Part shown: positions 10,116 through 20,481 of the stretch, one piece after another
How the letters are laid out: every line of letters begins with the position of its first letter
Position numbering within the stretch: the first letter of the stretch is position 1
Source of the DNA: Phytoseiulus persimilis
Lineage: Eukaryota; Arthropoda; Arachnida; Mesostigmata; Phytoseiidae
NCBI GenBank assembly: GCA_037576195.1
Contig: CM075102.1
Coordinates: 25,602,745-25,666,744 of the forward strand
Length of the DNA: 64,000 nt
Reading direction: 5' to 3'
The notes under the pieces: generated by a model
The model's input: the letters and a program-made list of their open reading frames with translations, nothing else
Told to the model about the DNA's origin: nothing
Database searches by the model: none
Program-made: the position numbers and the translations under genes

Positions 10116-11240
10116 TGAGGGCTCTTCTAGGTTGGAGCACCCGAGAAACTCTGAACAGCTGTTCCGTTATTCCGTCAGCGCCCCGGAGGGCTCACACCAT
10201 ACTTTCAAACTCGTGTATCTCCGAACCTACCCTGGCCCCCGTTTTCCTCTTGGAGAGCCCCCATTGCCGCGCTCCGGTTCAATCTCCGGTTCTGAGTGCG
10301 CCTCTGAACTGCCTCCCGCTTAGAGGAGTTTCGCTGAAGCAAACGAAGCACGTTGATTTGTGCTGCTCGAGACTCCCAATTTTAGTACGCGCCACTATTG
10401 GCATGGAAGCTCAGCATATTAAGGACGGAGTCCTGACTCGTTTCGGACTGGCACGAAGCGGGCAGGAACGGCCGCACAGCGCAGATAAGAAATCTCGGAA
10501 CCACAACAGCAAAACAACCTTGTCCGGCGTGAGCAGGAACGGCGACGATAAGGACGGAGTGGCCGATATGCAATGGTCTCATATCGAATGTGTGACCTCG
10601 CGATCAGCGCTCATCTGGTTCACTCAGTCGGTTCGTGTCGCTAGCTGCTTATTTCTCAACGGTAAATGTTGCTTCTCGCCAGGACAACCCCATCGAATGT
10701 TTGCCTCGAAAACTGGACGATGACTAGAGCAGTATGCCTGGGGAGACTCCATTGGCGTCTTGCGTCTGCAGACCTTCTAAGCCCGTTCACGAAAGATGGG
10801 GCAGTCTGAGCAAGGCTAGACTCAACGCGGACCGTCATCTCAGCAGCAGAAGATGGCTTCGCCCTGTTCCGGCCGTATACAGCGATCTGCTCTCCTTACC
10901 TTCGCGCCAGGTATGACAGCCCGGTCACGGCTCCGGGTGAGCGAGGGTTGGAATGCTTACGGAGTTCTGGCCGATAATTAGGACACCGAGTGCTTGAGGA
11001 ACTGCTATCATGTGCGCTTGTTTCTGTGAAAATCGGAGCAAATCGGCCTGTCCATATATAATATCTCGAACACTTTCTTCTTCGAAGGCCGGATAATCTG
11101 TCGTGTGGGATACTACAGTATGGGACATACTTGCTCCCTCTTACCGGGGCCTTGCAGCCAGTTTGCCAGGTGGGGTTCCCGAGCTGGCTGATAGGAGAAG
11201 CTACGGACCATCGATTCCTTGGGGATCGGCCTTCGACCCC
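10116..11240. other. No recognisable gene
   Basis: An open frame at 10115-10723 (+, 202 codons) runs on directly from the decayed endonuclease. Its Ser/Arg-rich sequence shows no motif I know and is probably fortuitous. Nothing else stands out. Confidence 0.4.
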
Positions 11241-11450
11241 GGAATCACCTCCATGGAACCCCAAGAGTATGGTCAGGTCGACCCCAGACTCAACTCTGAA
11301 AATTGGGAAAGACCCCGAAATCACCCGCGTAGCCCCCGACGATCATCGTCGGATCGAACTCGGAATCCCCCGATGGTCTCTGAACAGTATGGTCGGATCG
11401 GCCCCGAGATCACCTCTATAAACCGGTGGTCGGCAGTCGAATTTCGGCAC
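11241..11450 (+). repeat. Degenerate outlying copies of the 45-bp unit
   Basis: GGAATCACCTCC at 11241 begins a 45-bp unit that also has GAGTATGGTCAG and a CCCC end, like the worn last units of the main array. After a shortened 31-bp unit, further units start at 11317 (GAAATCACC), 11362 (GGAATCCCC) and 11406 (GAGATCACC). The spacings are 45 and 44 bp, so the register survives although the sequence has drifted. They lie 2 kb beyond the main array and look like an older relic of the same minisatellite. Confidence 0.75.
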
Positions 11451-12532
11451 CGATTTCTTCGTGGATATGGATCCTGAAATTCAATTGGAGCACTCGGAAC
11501 TCTCGAGAGTTGCCTCACAGAAGGACAGAAAGCCTGACGACACGAGGTGTTCGCCATGGCCTTGTCTTTCAAATGAGTTACAGTTTAAGAGTGCGAACAA
11601 ATCTTTGAAATGGTACGTCTCACAGGTTCCGTCGACCAAGCGACACCTCGCTGGATCATGGCGGGGATGCCCCTCCCACCGGGAATTTACGTCCTCCGAA
11701 CTCCTGAACCTGCTTTTCGATCGGTCTCTTGTAGCTCTCGTCCGTAGTAGAACCCAGTCCACCCCAGGGTCTTACATGAGCGCGCCCCATTTCCTCGCAG
11801 GCCAAACTCGATTCCAGGAGCTGATATTTCAGGAACTCTAGACAGTTCCTCTTCCTGCACACCTCCGGCCTTCCCAGGGTCACCTCCAACCCAGGCCATG
11901 TTTATATGGCGCTAAAGATGTATCGTCTAAGGACTGAGCTATCTACTCTAGCCTTTGTTCTGAGAGGGGGTTCCACAGCGTCTGAGGGCTCTGAGCTCGG
12001 TACAGACATGTTTTGAACAGGTCGCACTACACGGGGTGGTCGGACGATCGCGATCTTCTTGTAATATTCCTCCCGATGTGACAGGGGGAGCGAACCGCTG
12101 ACTGCCCGCCGTTCGGTCGAACGCGAGCAGCAGCCCAGGGTAGAAACGATCGAAATATCATTGAACTTCTTTTATATTGTTGGAGCAGGATTCACTGAAC
12201 GGATTCGAGCTCAGTGCAGGTGATTCAGCGTATGGTAACCATGCGTCTCACGCATTCGAGCTTGAGGCTCGAGTGCGTGCGAACATGCTTGAAGTCACTT
12301 CGTTCCCAGGAATGCATCCATTATGTAAACACGAAGTGCTTGTTAGATAAATCCGCTTCGCTGCTGACAGCGGGAGGAGAGCTTCTTCCACCTAAACTTC
12401 GTCTGCTAAGCCTTGTTTATTTTCGTCCCGGTTGCATAGACCCACCGACAGTGACTCGCCGTTTTCTCCAACCCGATCGACGCCGGTTATCATTGGTTAT
12501 CTGAGACCCCAGACTGGGAGAATCCTTGCGAA
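11451..12532. other. No gene seen; upstream region of PSMD12
   Basis: Short frames only. The last few hundred bases should contain the PSMD12 promoter and 5-prime UTR, but I see no clear TATA box or other core element. Confidence 0.4.
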
Positions 12533-13873
12533 ATGGCTGAAGGTCGTATTGTGAAGATGGAAGTCGACTACGAGAAAGAAGTGGATGACAAAATCGCTGC
12601 GACCAACGCTCTGGTGAAGCAGGGCAAGTTAGACGAGGCACTGGATCAGCTTCTGGCGCTCGAAAAGCAAACCCGAACGGGAGCAGATACTCACTCGACC
12701 GGCAGAATTCTCGTCCAAGTCGTGAAGCTCTGTTACGAGGCGAAGAACTTGACCAAACTCAGCGAGATGGTTGTGGCACTGTCGAAGAGACGGTCTCAGA
12801 TGAAACAAGCCATTCAGAAAATGGTGCAAGAGTGCTGCGTCTACGTAGATCAGTTGGAAGGACCAGAAAAGCTGAATTTGATTGATACGCTGCGAACAGT
12901 TACGGCCGGGAAGATATACGTTGAGGTCGAACGAGCTCGTCTGACGTACAAGTTGTCCCAGATCAAAGAGGCTGCAGGAGATGTTGAAGGTGCCGCAAAC
13001 ATAATGTACGAAATGCAGGTGGAAACATTTGGATCGATGGAAAAGCGGGAGAAGGTTGAACTCATCCTGGAGCAAATGAGACTGGGTTTCGCGCGGAACG
13101 ATTTCATCAGAGCCGCAATTATCTCGAAGAAAATTTCGGTGAAGTTCTTCGAAGACCCTGAGCAGCAGGATTTGAAGCTCAAATACTACGAACGCATGAT
13201 CACCCTCTGTGAACATGATTCCAAGTACCTGGACATCTCACGTCATTACCTCGCGGTTTATAATACGCCGAAAATCCAGGAAGACATCCCGAGGCGTAAC
13301 ATGGCTCTCCAGGCTGCGCTACTCTTCTGCATACTGGCTCCGTATGACAACGAGCAACACGATCTTCTGCATCGCCTCAACCAAGATAAAATCTTGAAAG
13401 AATTGACGAAGTACAAGCAATTGCTTCAGTTGTTCATCACATCAGAGCTCATCGTCTGGGCTGGCATTGCGCAAGAGTACGAAGATGAGCTCCGGACCTC
13501 GACAGTGTTCAAGACTCAGTCACGCTTCGAGGATCTGAAGAAACGTGTGGTGGAACACAACATGCGGATTATGGCGAAGTACTACACGAGGATCCGTCTC
13601 GAAAGGATGGCTCAGCTGCTAGACTTGGGTCTCGCCGAGACGGAACAAACATTGTCAAACCTCGTAACCAACAAAGTAATTTACGCAAAGATCGATCGAC
13701 TTTCCGGGATCGTGCATTTCGTGCACCAGCAGAAAGATCCGGAAGAGGTCCTCAATGATTGGTCTCACAATCTCAACGCCCTAATGGGCCTATTATCCAA
13801 GACGACCCATCTTATCAACAAGGAAGAGATGGTTCATCGACATCTGCTGCCACAACTACCGGCCCATGAGTAA
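12533..13873 (+). CDS. PSMD12: 26S proteasome regulatory subunit Rpn5 (PSMD12)
   Basis: A single uninterrupted exon of 446 codons, close to the about 456 of the human protein. Rpn5 is a scaffold subunit of the 19S lid. Its C-terminal PCI domain joins the horseshoe of PCI subunits that positions the Rpn11 deubiquitinase. The N-terminus GRIVKMEVDY is family-typical. It is followed by helical repeats with LEKQTRTGAD, SKRRSQMKQA, the ARLTYKLSQIKE helix and GSMEKREKVELILEQMRL. The PCI region lies at about residues 225-415, with VVEHNIRIMAKYYTRI-like residues (here HNMRIMAKYYTRIRLERMAQ) and the winged-helix segment LSNLVTNKVIYAKIDRLSGI. The ATG at 12533 sits in a good context (GAAATGG) and gives the conserved N-terminus. 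It has no introns, as LIAS also lacks them. No canonical AATAAA is seen just downstream. Confidence 0.97.
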   Translation: MAEGRIVKMEVDYEKEVDDKIAATNALVKQGKLDEALDQLLALEKQTRTGADTHSTGRILVQVVKLCYEAKNLTKLSEMVVALSKRRSQMKQAIQKMVQECCVYVDQLEGPEKLNLIDTLRTVTAGKIYVEVERARLTYKLSQIKEAAGDVEGAANIMYEMQVETFGSMEKREKVELILEQMRLGFARNDFIRAAIISKKISVKFFEDPEQQDLKLKYYERMITLCEHDSKYLDISRHYLAVYNTPKIQEDIPRRNMALQAALLFCILAPYDNEQHDLLHRLNQDKILKELTKYKQLLQLFITSELIVWAGIAQEYEDELRTSTVFKTQSRFEDLKKRVVEHNMRIMAKYYTRIRLERMAQLLDLGLAETEQTLSNLVTNKVIYAKIDRLSGIVHFVHQQKDPEEVLNDWSHNLNALMGLLSKTTHLINKEEMVHRHLLPQLPAHE

Positions 13874-16800
13874 TCAGACCTCATCCAGACATATAACCCC
13901 TCATAATTAACTCGTTCTGGAGGCGCAAATGTCATGAGAGATGGCTCTAGGTAACAATAAGTGGAAATATATGCTTTCGAATCCTACTTATGTTTCCCGT
14001 TCCTGATCATGATCGTTCCAACTTCACTTTGATGACGTGGAGTCTAATCAGTTGCGCTGAAGACGTAGAACTCATATTCTTCCCGATTCCCCGATAACTA
14101 TCGGGAGAACTTCGAGCACCGCTGATGGAGACGCATTTGGCTGACTCGTTTGGGCTGCGTTGGATGACGTCGAGAGCGTCACTGCGGTGAAGCCAGATCA
14201 ACGGAGCGGGCACGCGATTCGTCTGAAAACACTTGGGCTCACAACTCGAGGATTGGAAGACGCTGCCCCCAGAGACTGCTCCCTACGTGCGCAACTGCTC
14301 GCGCGCCCTATCGATCCTTTCAAAATTTGACTGTCATTAGTATGATCCATCATAGCTATTGCATCCACTCAGTGCTGTGAAGTTTACTGTCGGTGAGGTT
14401 CTACGAAACAACAGATATCTCGATTCTCGGTTTCCTCACATCTGATGTCAACACATATGAGAAAATCACTCGGCGGATGATTCTTTTGGCGAAAACAAGG
14501 AGTGGCAATCATGGGATGTCCGGTGATGGAACTATTGGAGGAATTCAATTCCAGATGGAGAAGGTTCCAATGATTGTCCGGACTTGACTCAGCAAACGGA
14601 AGTCGCAGGTGGGATCAGATCACGCGGGCTCAAAGACGAGCTGCTTGGCTACCGAACAGTCGGGAACTGCAGGCAAAAAACGTTCCATGTAGAATCGCCG
14701 AAATGAAGAAATCCGATGAACTCCCCAACAATCTGATTCCAAAGGAAGCGAGAGCATGAGGAATGAAAACACGATCTTTCAAGGCAGAAAAATAGCGACA
14801 AGGAGAACTGAAGATCTCAATCACGCTGAGCTCGCCCACAGAAACAACTTGTCTAAGATGGAGTTTGATTCGACAACGGCACACGACGCATAAGCATGTA
14901 GAAAACATACTTGAGCCTCTACGAAGTCTGCATAACACGGACTGTTGTTCTCTCTGCTCGCTTGTCGCACGATGATGAGGATTCTCTCAAAGTTGCTCCG
15001 AGTACATTGTTTCTGATCCTCTGCTCCGTTTCCGGAATCACGTTCAGAGCGACAGATGACACTGAAAATTGGTCCTCATACGTTATAAGACACGGTATAC
15101 GAACCGGGTACGCGAGTTACGCCGTCGCACATTGTCGTGGAATTCTCTTTTCGCTTTGATATTTTGTATTCACTCTATTGGATGATGCGACCCCTTTTCG
15201 GACACCGCAGGAAAGAGGGGAGAGGGTTGCAGGGATTGAGAGATCGTGCGCCCAGTGGAGGACCGTCAGAAAAAGGAAGGTTTATCGGATCGCGATTCCG
15301 TCTCTGAACCCATGTAGCGTCCCCCAAGCGCTCGTTCGTCGCTCGTTTCAAAGAAACTCGCATGTGCAAGTTGAATGGTGAGGCTCCAGCTAGACCGAGT
15401 TGCATGCCCCCTGGACTCCTCATTCGTCCGATATGATTCCGATTCTATGAACGAGATCGGCCGCATGAAAAACCTCAATGATTGCAGGATTCCATGCCAG
15501 TCGAACCTAGTCCCAAACCTTGGAGGAGAGACTGCATGACCGCATTTTGGGGAAACTTGCGTCCAACAGCGATCGAAGGTCGAGAGAATCAGTACAGGGG
15601 GCGATCAGCTATCCTTGTCAGGTCATCTCAATCCAGGGACTCAGCTCGAAAAAACGAGATGTCTCTTTTCGCATGGCATCTTATTCATCTCGTAGACTAT
15701 GCCCCAGAGAAAATCCATAATCCTATTTGATTTGTTCGTTCTCGAGCTGAGCTCGCTCTTCTAGCCTATGTTAATCTTCCATTTTTAACTTCTAAATCTT
15801 TTCGAGCTTCTTCTCCTCAGCGTCTCTCCGGCGATAATCCCCCTCACCCGTAGCACCTTGGGATCCTCCCCCCATCCGGTTCCCGGGACCACCACTTATG
15901 ATACCCCCTCTCCTGACTCGCCACCATGGTGGTATGGAGACTTCGTCACAGAAGTTGAAGCCTGGCTGGAGACATCCAGAATGCTTGCAGCATCGCGGCG
16001 GTGTACCAATGAACTGATGTGCGCAACTCGAGATTCATTTCTTGTCCACAGCGCGCTCGAATTCCACGCCACCTGATTTGGGCGTTCTTCCTGGACCCTC
16101 GACCCGACTTTTACCCCGCGAATTATCATCTGGGAGACCGCCGTGAAGATCTACCGACGGTTGTTCTCTGTCGTAAGACAGCGGGCCGGGAGGGAACCCG
16201 GGGGTTCCGACACCAACGCGTGCATTCATCGATGACGTCTTGTTTCCACCCACCCCCACACTTCCTAAATATCATCATTCTCAGCGCCGCTACATTCTCG
16301 ATGATAGGCCACGAATTCCTATTTCCCAGGGTGCGTCCCCCGGAAAACCACAGAATTTGCCTTCGCGTTCCCCCGCCCTCCGACACTGTATACTTGACGC
16401 ACGCTCTTGCGTTCCAGAGTTACGCCGCCCCACCGTTCTGCGGAAGCAGGATTGCGGTGGGTGCATGCGTGCGCGCCGTTTCCCCAATGATCGGGTGAAC
16501 GCATGACGCGGCGCCCATCCGCACCTTGCCTGGAAGCCCACATGGCCCCGTGATCCCGCTTTGGCATTCCTGCTACGACTCAATGCTGAAACCATGAACA
16601 ATGATGGGTTTCGGATGAGCAGACAGAGAACGGTCTCAATCTGTATCCGCATTCAGCATCCCTTGAAGCCAATGATACGTGCTCCCCGCGTTCGCGCGCG
16701 CGGCCATCAGAGACTCCATCGAGACCGACCATCAACCGCTGCTGAAACCATCGAGCGAGCGCGAATCGACTGGAGTTGTTCCATTTCGGGTCCTCATGTC

Positions 16801-17044
16801 CTGAATCGTTAACGAGGATGATCTACTCGTTGGAGATTCATTTTACAGAGGAAGCTCATATTCAATCTACGGGAGTACGGGGACGAACGGAATCCGCGAT
16901 GATTCCTGGAAATTCAGTTCGATAATTTTCCATCAAGAAACCACTTAGCCTTTCACTCGTGTTTATCTCCCGCCGCGGACTTGTCCTTCCGCCGAGACCC
17001 GTCGCTCTCCAGTTTGCTCACACTAGGGAGAAACTGATGAGAAT
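13874..17044. other. Intergenic region, no supportable gene
   Basis: Only short frames of under about 160 codons, none with a recognised domain or convincing splice structure. It contains the PSMD12 3-prime UTR at its start and the LIAS promoter at its end. No tRNA-like or repeat structure was seen. Confidence 0.4.
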
Positions 17045-18136
17045 ATGTTGCTGATCAGGCATGCACGACATCACAGTGTTTCGACTTTACTGTCAAAGAA
17101 CCAAACGGTTACGTTTTGTAGCTCAATTTTCAAAGATGGTCCCGGCCTGACTGAGTTCATTCGAAACGAAATTCCTAGAGGAGAGACATGGTCGAATTAC
17201 CAAGGAAAGCTCAAACGTGCACCAGGAGAAAACGAAAGACTCCGTCTACCTCCGTGGCTCAAGACAGATATCCCTCGTGGAGAGAACTATTCTCGTCTGA
17301 AGGGATCTTTGAGGAGTAAGCGCCTCCACACGGTGTGCGAAGAAGCCCGATGTCCCAACATGTCTACTTGTTGGAGCGGCGGGCAGGATGAAGTGGCCAC
17401 CGCAACGATCATGGTTCTCGGCGATACCTGTACGAGAGCGTGTCGCTTCTGTTCCGTGAAAACCGCTCGGAATCCTCCTCCCCCAGATGCGGACGAGCCC
17501 AAGAATACGGCTCAAGCTATCTGTGATTGGGGAATCGACTACGTGGTGCTCACATCAGTAGATAGAGACGACCTCCCGGATGGAGGGGCGGCTCACTTCG
17601 CGAGGACCGTTAAAGAGATCAAGGCACGAAAGCCGAAACTTCTCGTCGAGTGCCTCACCGGGGACTTCGGAGGAGATCTCCAGAGTGTCGATGTTGTCGC
17701 TCAGTCTGGCTTGGACGTTTACGCGCACAACATAGAGGTGGTACCCGAGCTCCAAGCGCTGATAAGAGATCGCAGAGCGAACTTCGCGCAGAGTCTTTCT
17801 GTCTTGAAGAAAGCAAAATTGGTGGAGCCAACGCTGCTTACGAAAACATCTATCATGTTGGGGTTCGGTGAAACGGATGACCAGGTGAAAAATGCGATGG
17901 GCACATGCCGAGAAGCCGGAGTAGATTGCTTCACGTTGGGACAATACATGCAACCGACGAAGCGACACGTAAAAGTTGTAGAGTACGTCCATCCGGAGAA
18001 GTTCCAAAGATGGAAAGAATATGGTGATCAACTCGGATTCGTCTACACGGCCTCGGGACCCCTTGTGAGGAGCAGCTATAAAGCGGGAGAATTTTTCGTC
18101 AAGAATTACCTGAACAAGAAAAAGGCGGAGCTATGA
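17045..18136 (+). CDS. LIAS: Lipoyl synthase, mitochondrial
   Basis: Lipoyl synthase is a radical-SAM enzyme that inserts two sulfurs into protein-bound octanoyl groups, making the lipoyl cofactor of pyruvate and 2-oxoglutarate dehydrogenases and the glycine cleavage system. The 363-codon single exon has every hallmark. The auxiliary 4Fe-4S cluster ligands are C98, C103 and C109 ([12 protein letters not shown]), the radical-SAM cluster C129, C133 and C136 (CTRACRFC), and the C-terminal serine-ligand motif RSSY is at residues 342-345. The [15 protein letters not shown] and DVYAHNIE segments are also present. The first about 30 residues are basic and hydroxyl-rich without acids, as expected of a mitochondrial presequence. 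The start chosen is the first ATG of the frame, after in-frame stops, and it keeps the presequence. All catalytic residues are intact. Confidence 0.97.
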   Translation: MLLIRHARHHSVSTLLSKNQTVTFCSSIFKDGPGLTEFIRNEIPRGETWSNYQGKLKRAPGENERLRLPPWLKTDIPRGENYSRLKGSLRSKRLHTVCEEARCPNMSTCWSGGQDEVATATIMVLGDTCTRACRFCSVKTARNPPPPDADEPKNTAQAICDWGIDYVVLTSVDRDDLPDGGAAHFARTVKEIKARKPKLLVECLTGDFGGDLQSVDVVAQSGLDVYAHNIEVVPELQALIRDRRANFAQSLSVLKKAKLVEPTLLTKTSIMLGFGETDDQVKNAMGTCREAGVDCFTLGQYMQPTKRHVKVVEYVHPEKFQRWKEYGDQLGFVYTASGPLVRSSYKAGEFFVKNYLNKKKAEL

Positions 18137-19463
18137 AACCGAGAGCTATGGAGTGTTAAGAGTTTAATTTTGTTATATACTGTGATTTGTCATGTCGGTG
18201 AAATATACATTCAGTTTGTATTTGACTGCTCTCTCTTTCCTCGATGATGATACCGATTCATGACATTACGGCCCAAGACATCTCGGCTCGGACTTTTCGG
18301 AACCGGGCACTTCGACCGAAAACGGCGGCGGTTATACGTGCATAGTACTGTGGATGATCCTTGTGTATACACAGTCATGTTTGATGGTTTTCATTATTCC
18401 AAACGGTAAAATTGGGTTTGTTCGAGTGTGCATGGTTTGACTCGCAAAATGAAATTATATTCTCCACTCTTCTATTCTACACTATTCTAGAGAAAATCAC
18501 TACGGTGAGGGATTTTCCATGATAGAATACGTACAGGGTCGTGGAAACACGGAGAAGAGCTGCGAGGGGCATTGAGTCGCTGCTAAGTATAATGCACAGA
18601 CGGATATATCTTGATCCTCAACATTCAAGTGATTAGGCGATCCGTCACTCAGAAACAATCATGTCGGGACACCTGGTACTTATCTCTGTTCCCAGCTGAG
18701 GGCCGACATTCTGCCTTGAGATCCGTTTTTTCGCATGGGAGAAATTGGGAAGCACGCCAACAGGGAAGGGACCAGGAATCTAAATTGAGCATTCTCGTAC
18801 CCAAACGCAGCATCTTCTGATCGCGGTCATCAAATGAGGGACCACTGACTCAAGGTTGCGATATGGATACGCGAGTTGAGTTCACTCGTTGCATTCCTCG
18901 GAAGCAGAACAAATCTGGTGGCCTTTGGCGAGAATAATCCTGGTCCAAGAAAGACCTTGGAACTGACTCACCGGGTCGCCGACTGGACGTGCAAGTTCAG
19001 TACAAAGATGCTCATCATTCAAGAAAAAGCCGAACAAACATCGATCTATCCAATGAAACTTCGAGGAGCCGAGGAACAGGACTCCTTCCGCCATCGAGAG
19101 GGGTATCTCTCTGCATGACATCGTAGCCGGCTGCCTCTCGACGAGCCGTCGGTTTTGGATTGACTTGGGTTTCCGCGTTGACCATCTCTGGTCCTGAACA
19201 AAGGAACACAAAGGAGTTTCTGAAGAAGGAACGACAAGAACTACTATCTCGTGTGGAGAACACCATTTCTCTCCCGCATCGCCAGAGAGAGTCTGGTATC
19301 TTTATTCGAGGCCTCCTATCACGGTTGAGAACGAATCAACTTCAACGATTCCCATTGCATCAAAACCATCACTTCCAACTGAAACTCACGAGTGGCATGC
19401 ATCTCCTAGCATCAACTCGTTCCACTGGGACACCAGTCCATCAAACTGACAGGCATGACTCCT
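18137..19463. other. Intergenic, convergent 3-prime ends of LIAS and MED30
   Basis: LIAS (+) and MED30 (-) converge here. The only element I can point to is the AATAAA on the minus strand at 19301-19306. Short frames on both strands show no recognised domain. Confidence 0.5.
19301..19306 (-). promoter_or_regulatory. Poly(A) signal of MED30
   Basis: TTTATT on the plus strand reads AATAAA on the minus strand, 158 bp beyond the MED30 stop codon, a typical 3-prime UTR distance. Confidence 0.6.
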
Positions 19464-20481
19464 TCAAAAAATCTGCGGTTTCACCTTGAGCCCGGCCACC
19501 CTATTCGAGAAGGGAAGATGCTTCTTCCGCATAGCCAGCATCGTGTTGATCTCGCTCACCAAGTCACGGAGCTTGTCAATGATTTCCTTGATCTGCTTGT
19601 TCTTCAGGCGAACTCGCTCTTCCAGTCTGTGCTGCTCCTCCATATGAAACTTCAAGCTCTCCGAAGGCTTTTTGTCTTCGTCATCTTTTCTGCGTTCTTC
19701 TTCAAGAGGTACGAGTTGCATTGTAGCGACATCAGGCTCAAGAGACGAGAACTCGCCGCCGGAGGCGTTCTGATCGCATATATCGTAAACCCTGTGCAAT
19801 CTTCTAAAAAGGATTTGGATAACTTTCAGTGTGTCGTTCAGCTTCGCCTTCCGTTCCTGCAAGACGAAAACACGGTGGTTTGGTACGAGATGCATAAAGA
19901 TTCGCTCTCGGGAAATCGACTGACTATTTCATAGCAGACTAAGAGAACAATATAGTCGGGAAGAGACGAGCTGTGAAGAATTCCTTACTTCTTGGAGATT
20001 CTGCGCTTGAGCATTCATCGTGCCCGTGGGGGGCTGAAGTACTTTGAGGATTTGGAACAATTCACAAGCTTTTGCCACGATTTCCTGGACAGTTTCTTGA
20101 CCTATCCGACACATGATAGGGATGTTGTATTCACCTTGTTGCTGCTGGTTGTTATCCTCCAGGATAAAAAGGAAGGTCGATGAAGCAGAGCAAATGAGTT
20201 CTATGCGCTCGAGAAATTATTCGAAATCGATGAGCTCGCGCGAGGTTTTCCAACTCGATGAGCTGTTCACTGACCTGTGGGTTCCCATCCTGATCTTGCT
20301 GGTCGTTGTTCATGTTGTGGCCATCGAGGGACATTCCTCCCATCGGGGCCTGAGGATAGCTCCCCATGCTTGCTTGTTGATACCCACCGATGCCACCCAT
20401 TCCGCCCATGGCACTCTGGGGTGCTCCCATCTGATTTCCGTGTCCGCCGACACCGCCACCCTGATGGTACGGAGATGCCAT
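19464..20481 (-). CDS. MED30: Mediator complex subunit 30
   Basis: Three minus-strand exons join in phase 0: 20481-20275, 20156-19989 and 19856-19464, giving about 255 residues. Donors are CAG|GTCAGT and GAA|GTAAGG; acceptors end in CTGGAG and TCTTGCAG. MED30 is a metazoan subunit of the Mediator head region, which links activators to RNA polymerase II. Exon 1 encodes a low-complexity Gly/Met/Gln-rich tail. Exon 2 has the diagnostic EYNIPIMCRIGQETVQEIV, and exon 3 has FRRLHRVYDICD and the helical C-terminus LRDLVSEINTMLAMRKK; the human protein ends in a matching DINAMLAMRN. I chose the ATG at 20481, beginning MASPYHQ, because the upstream in-frame ATG at 20541 adds an unconserved Cys/Arg stretch; either could be used. 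The last about 15 residues extend past the usual end. Confidence 0.93.

Noticed and set aside
10115..10723. 202-codon plus-strand frame
   Set aside because: No motif, lies just after a decayed endonuclease, and shows no splice or start context; likely chance.
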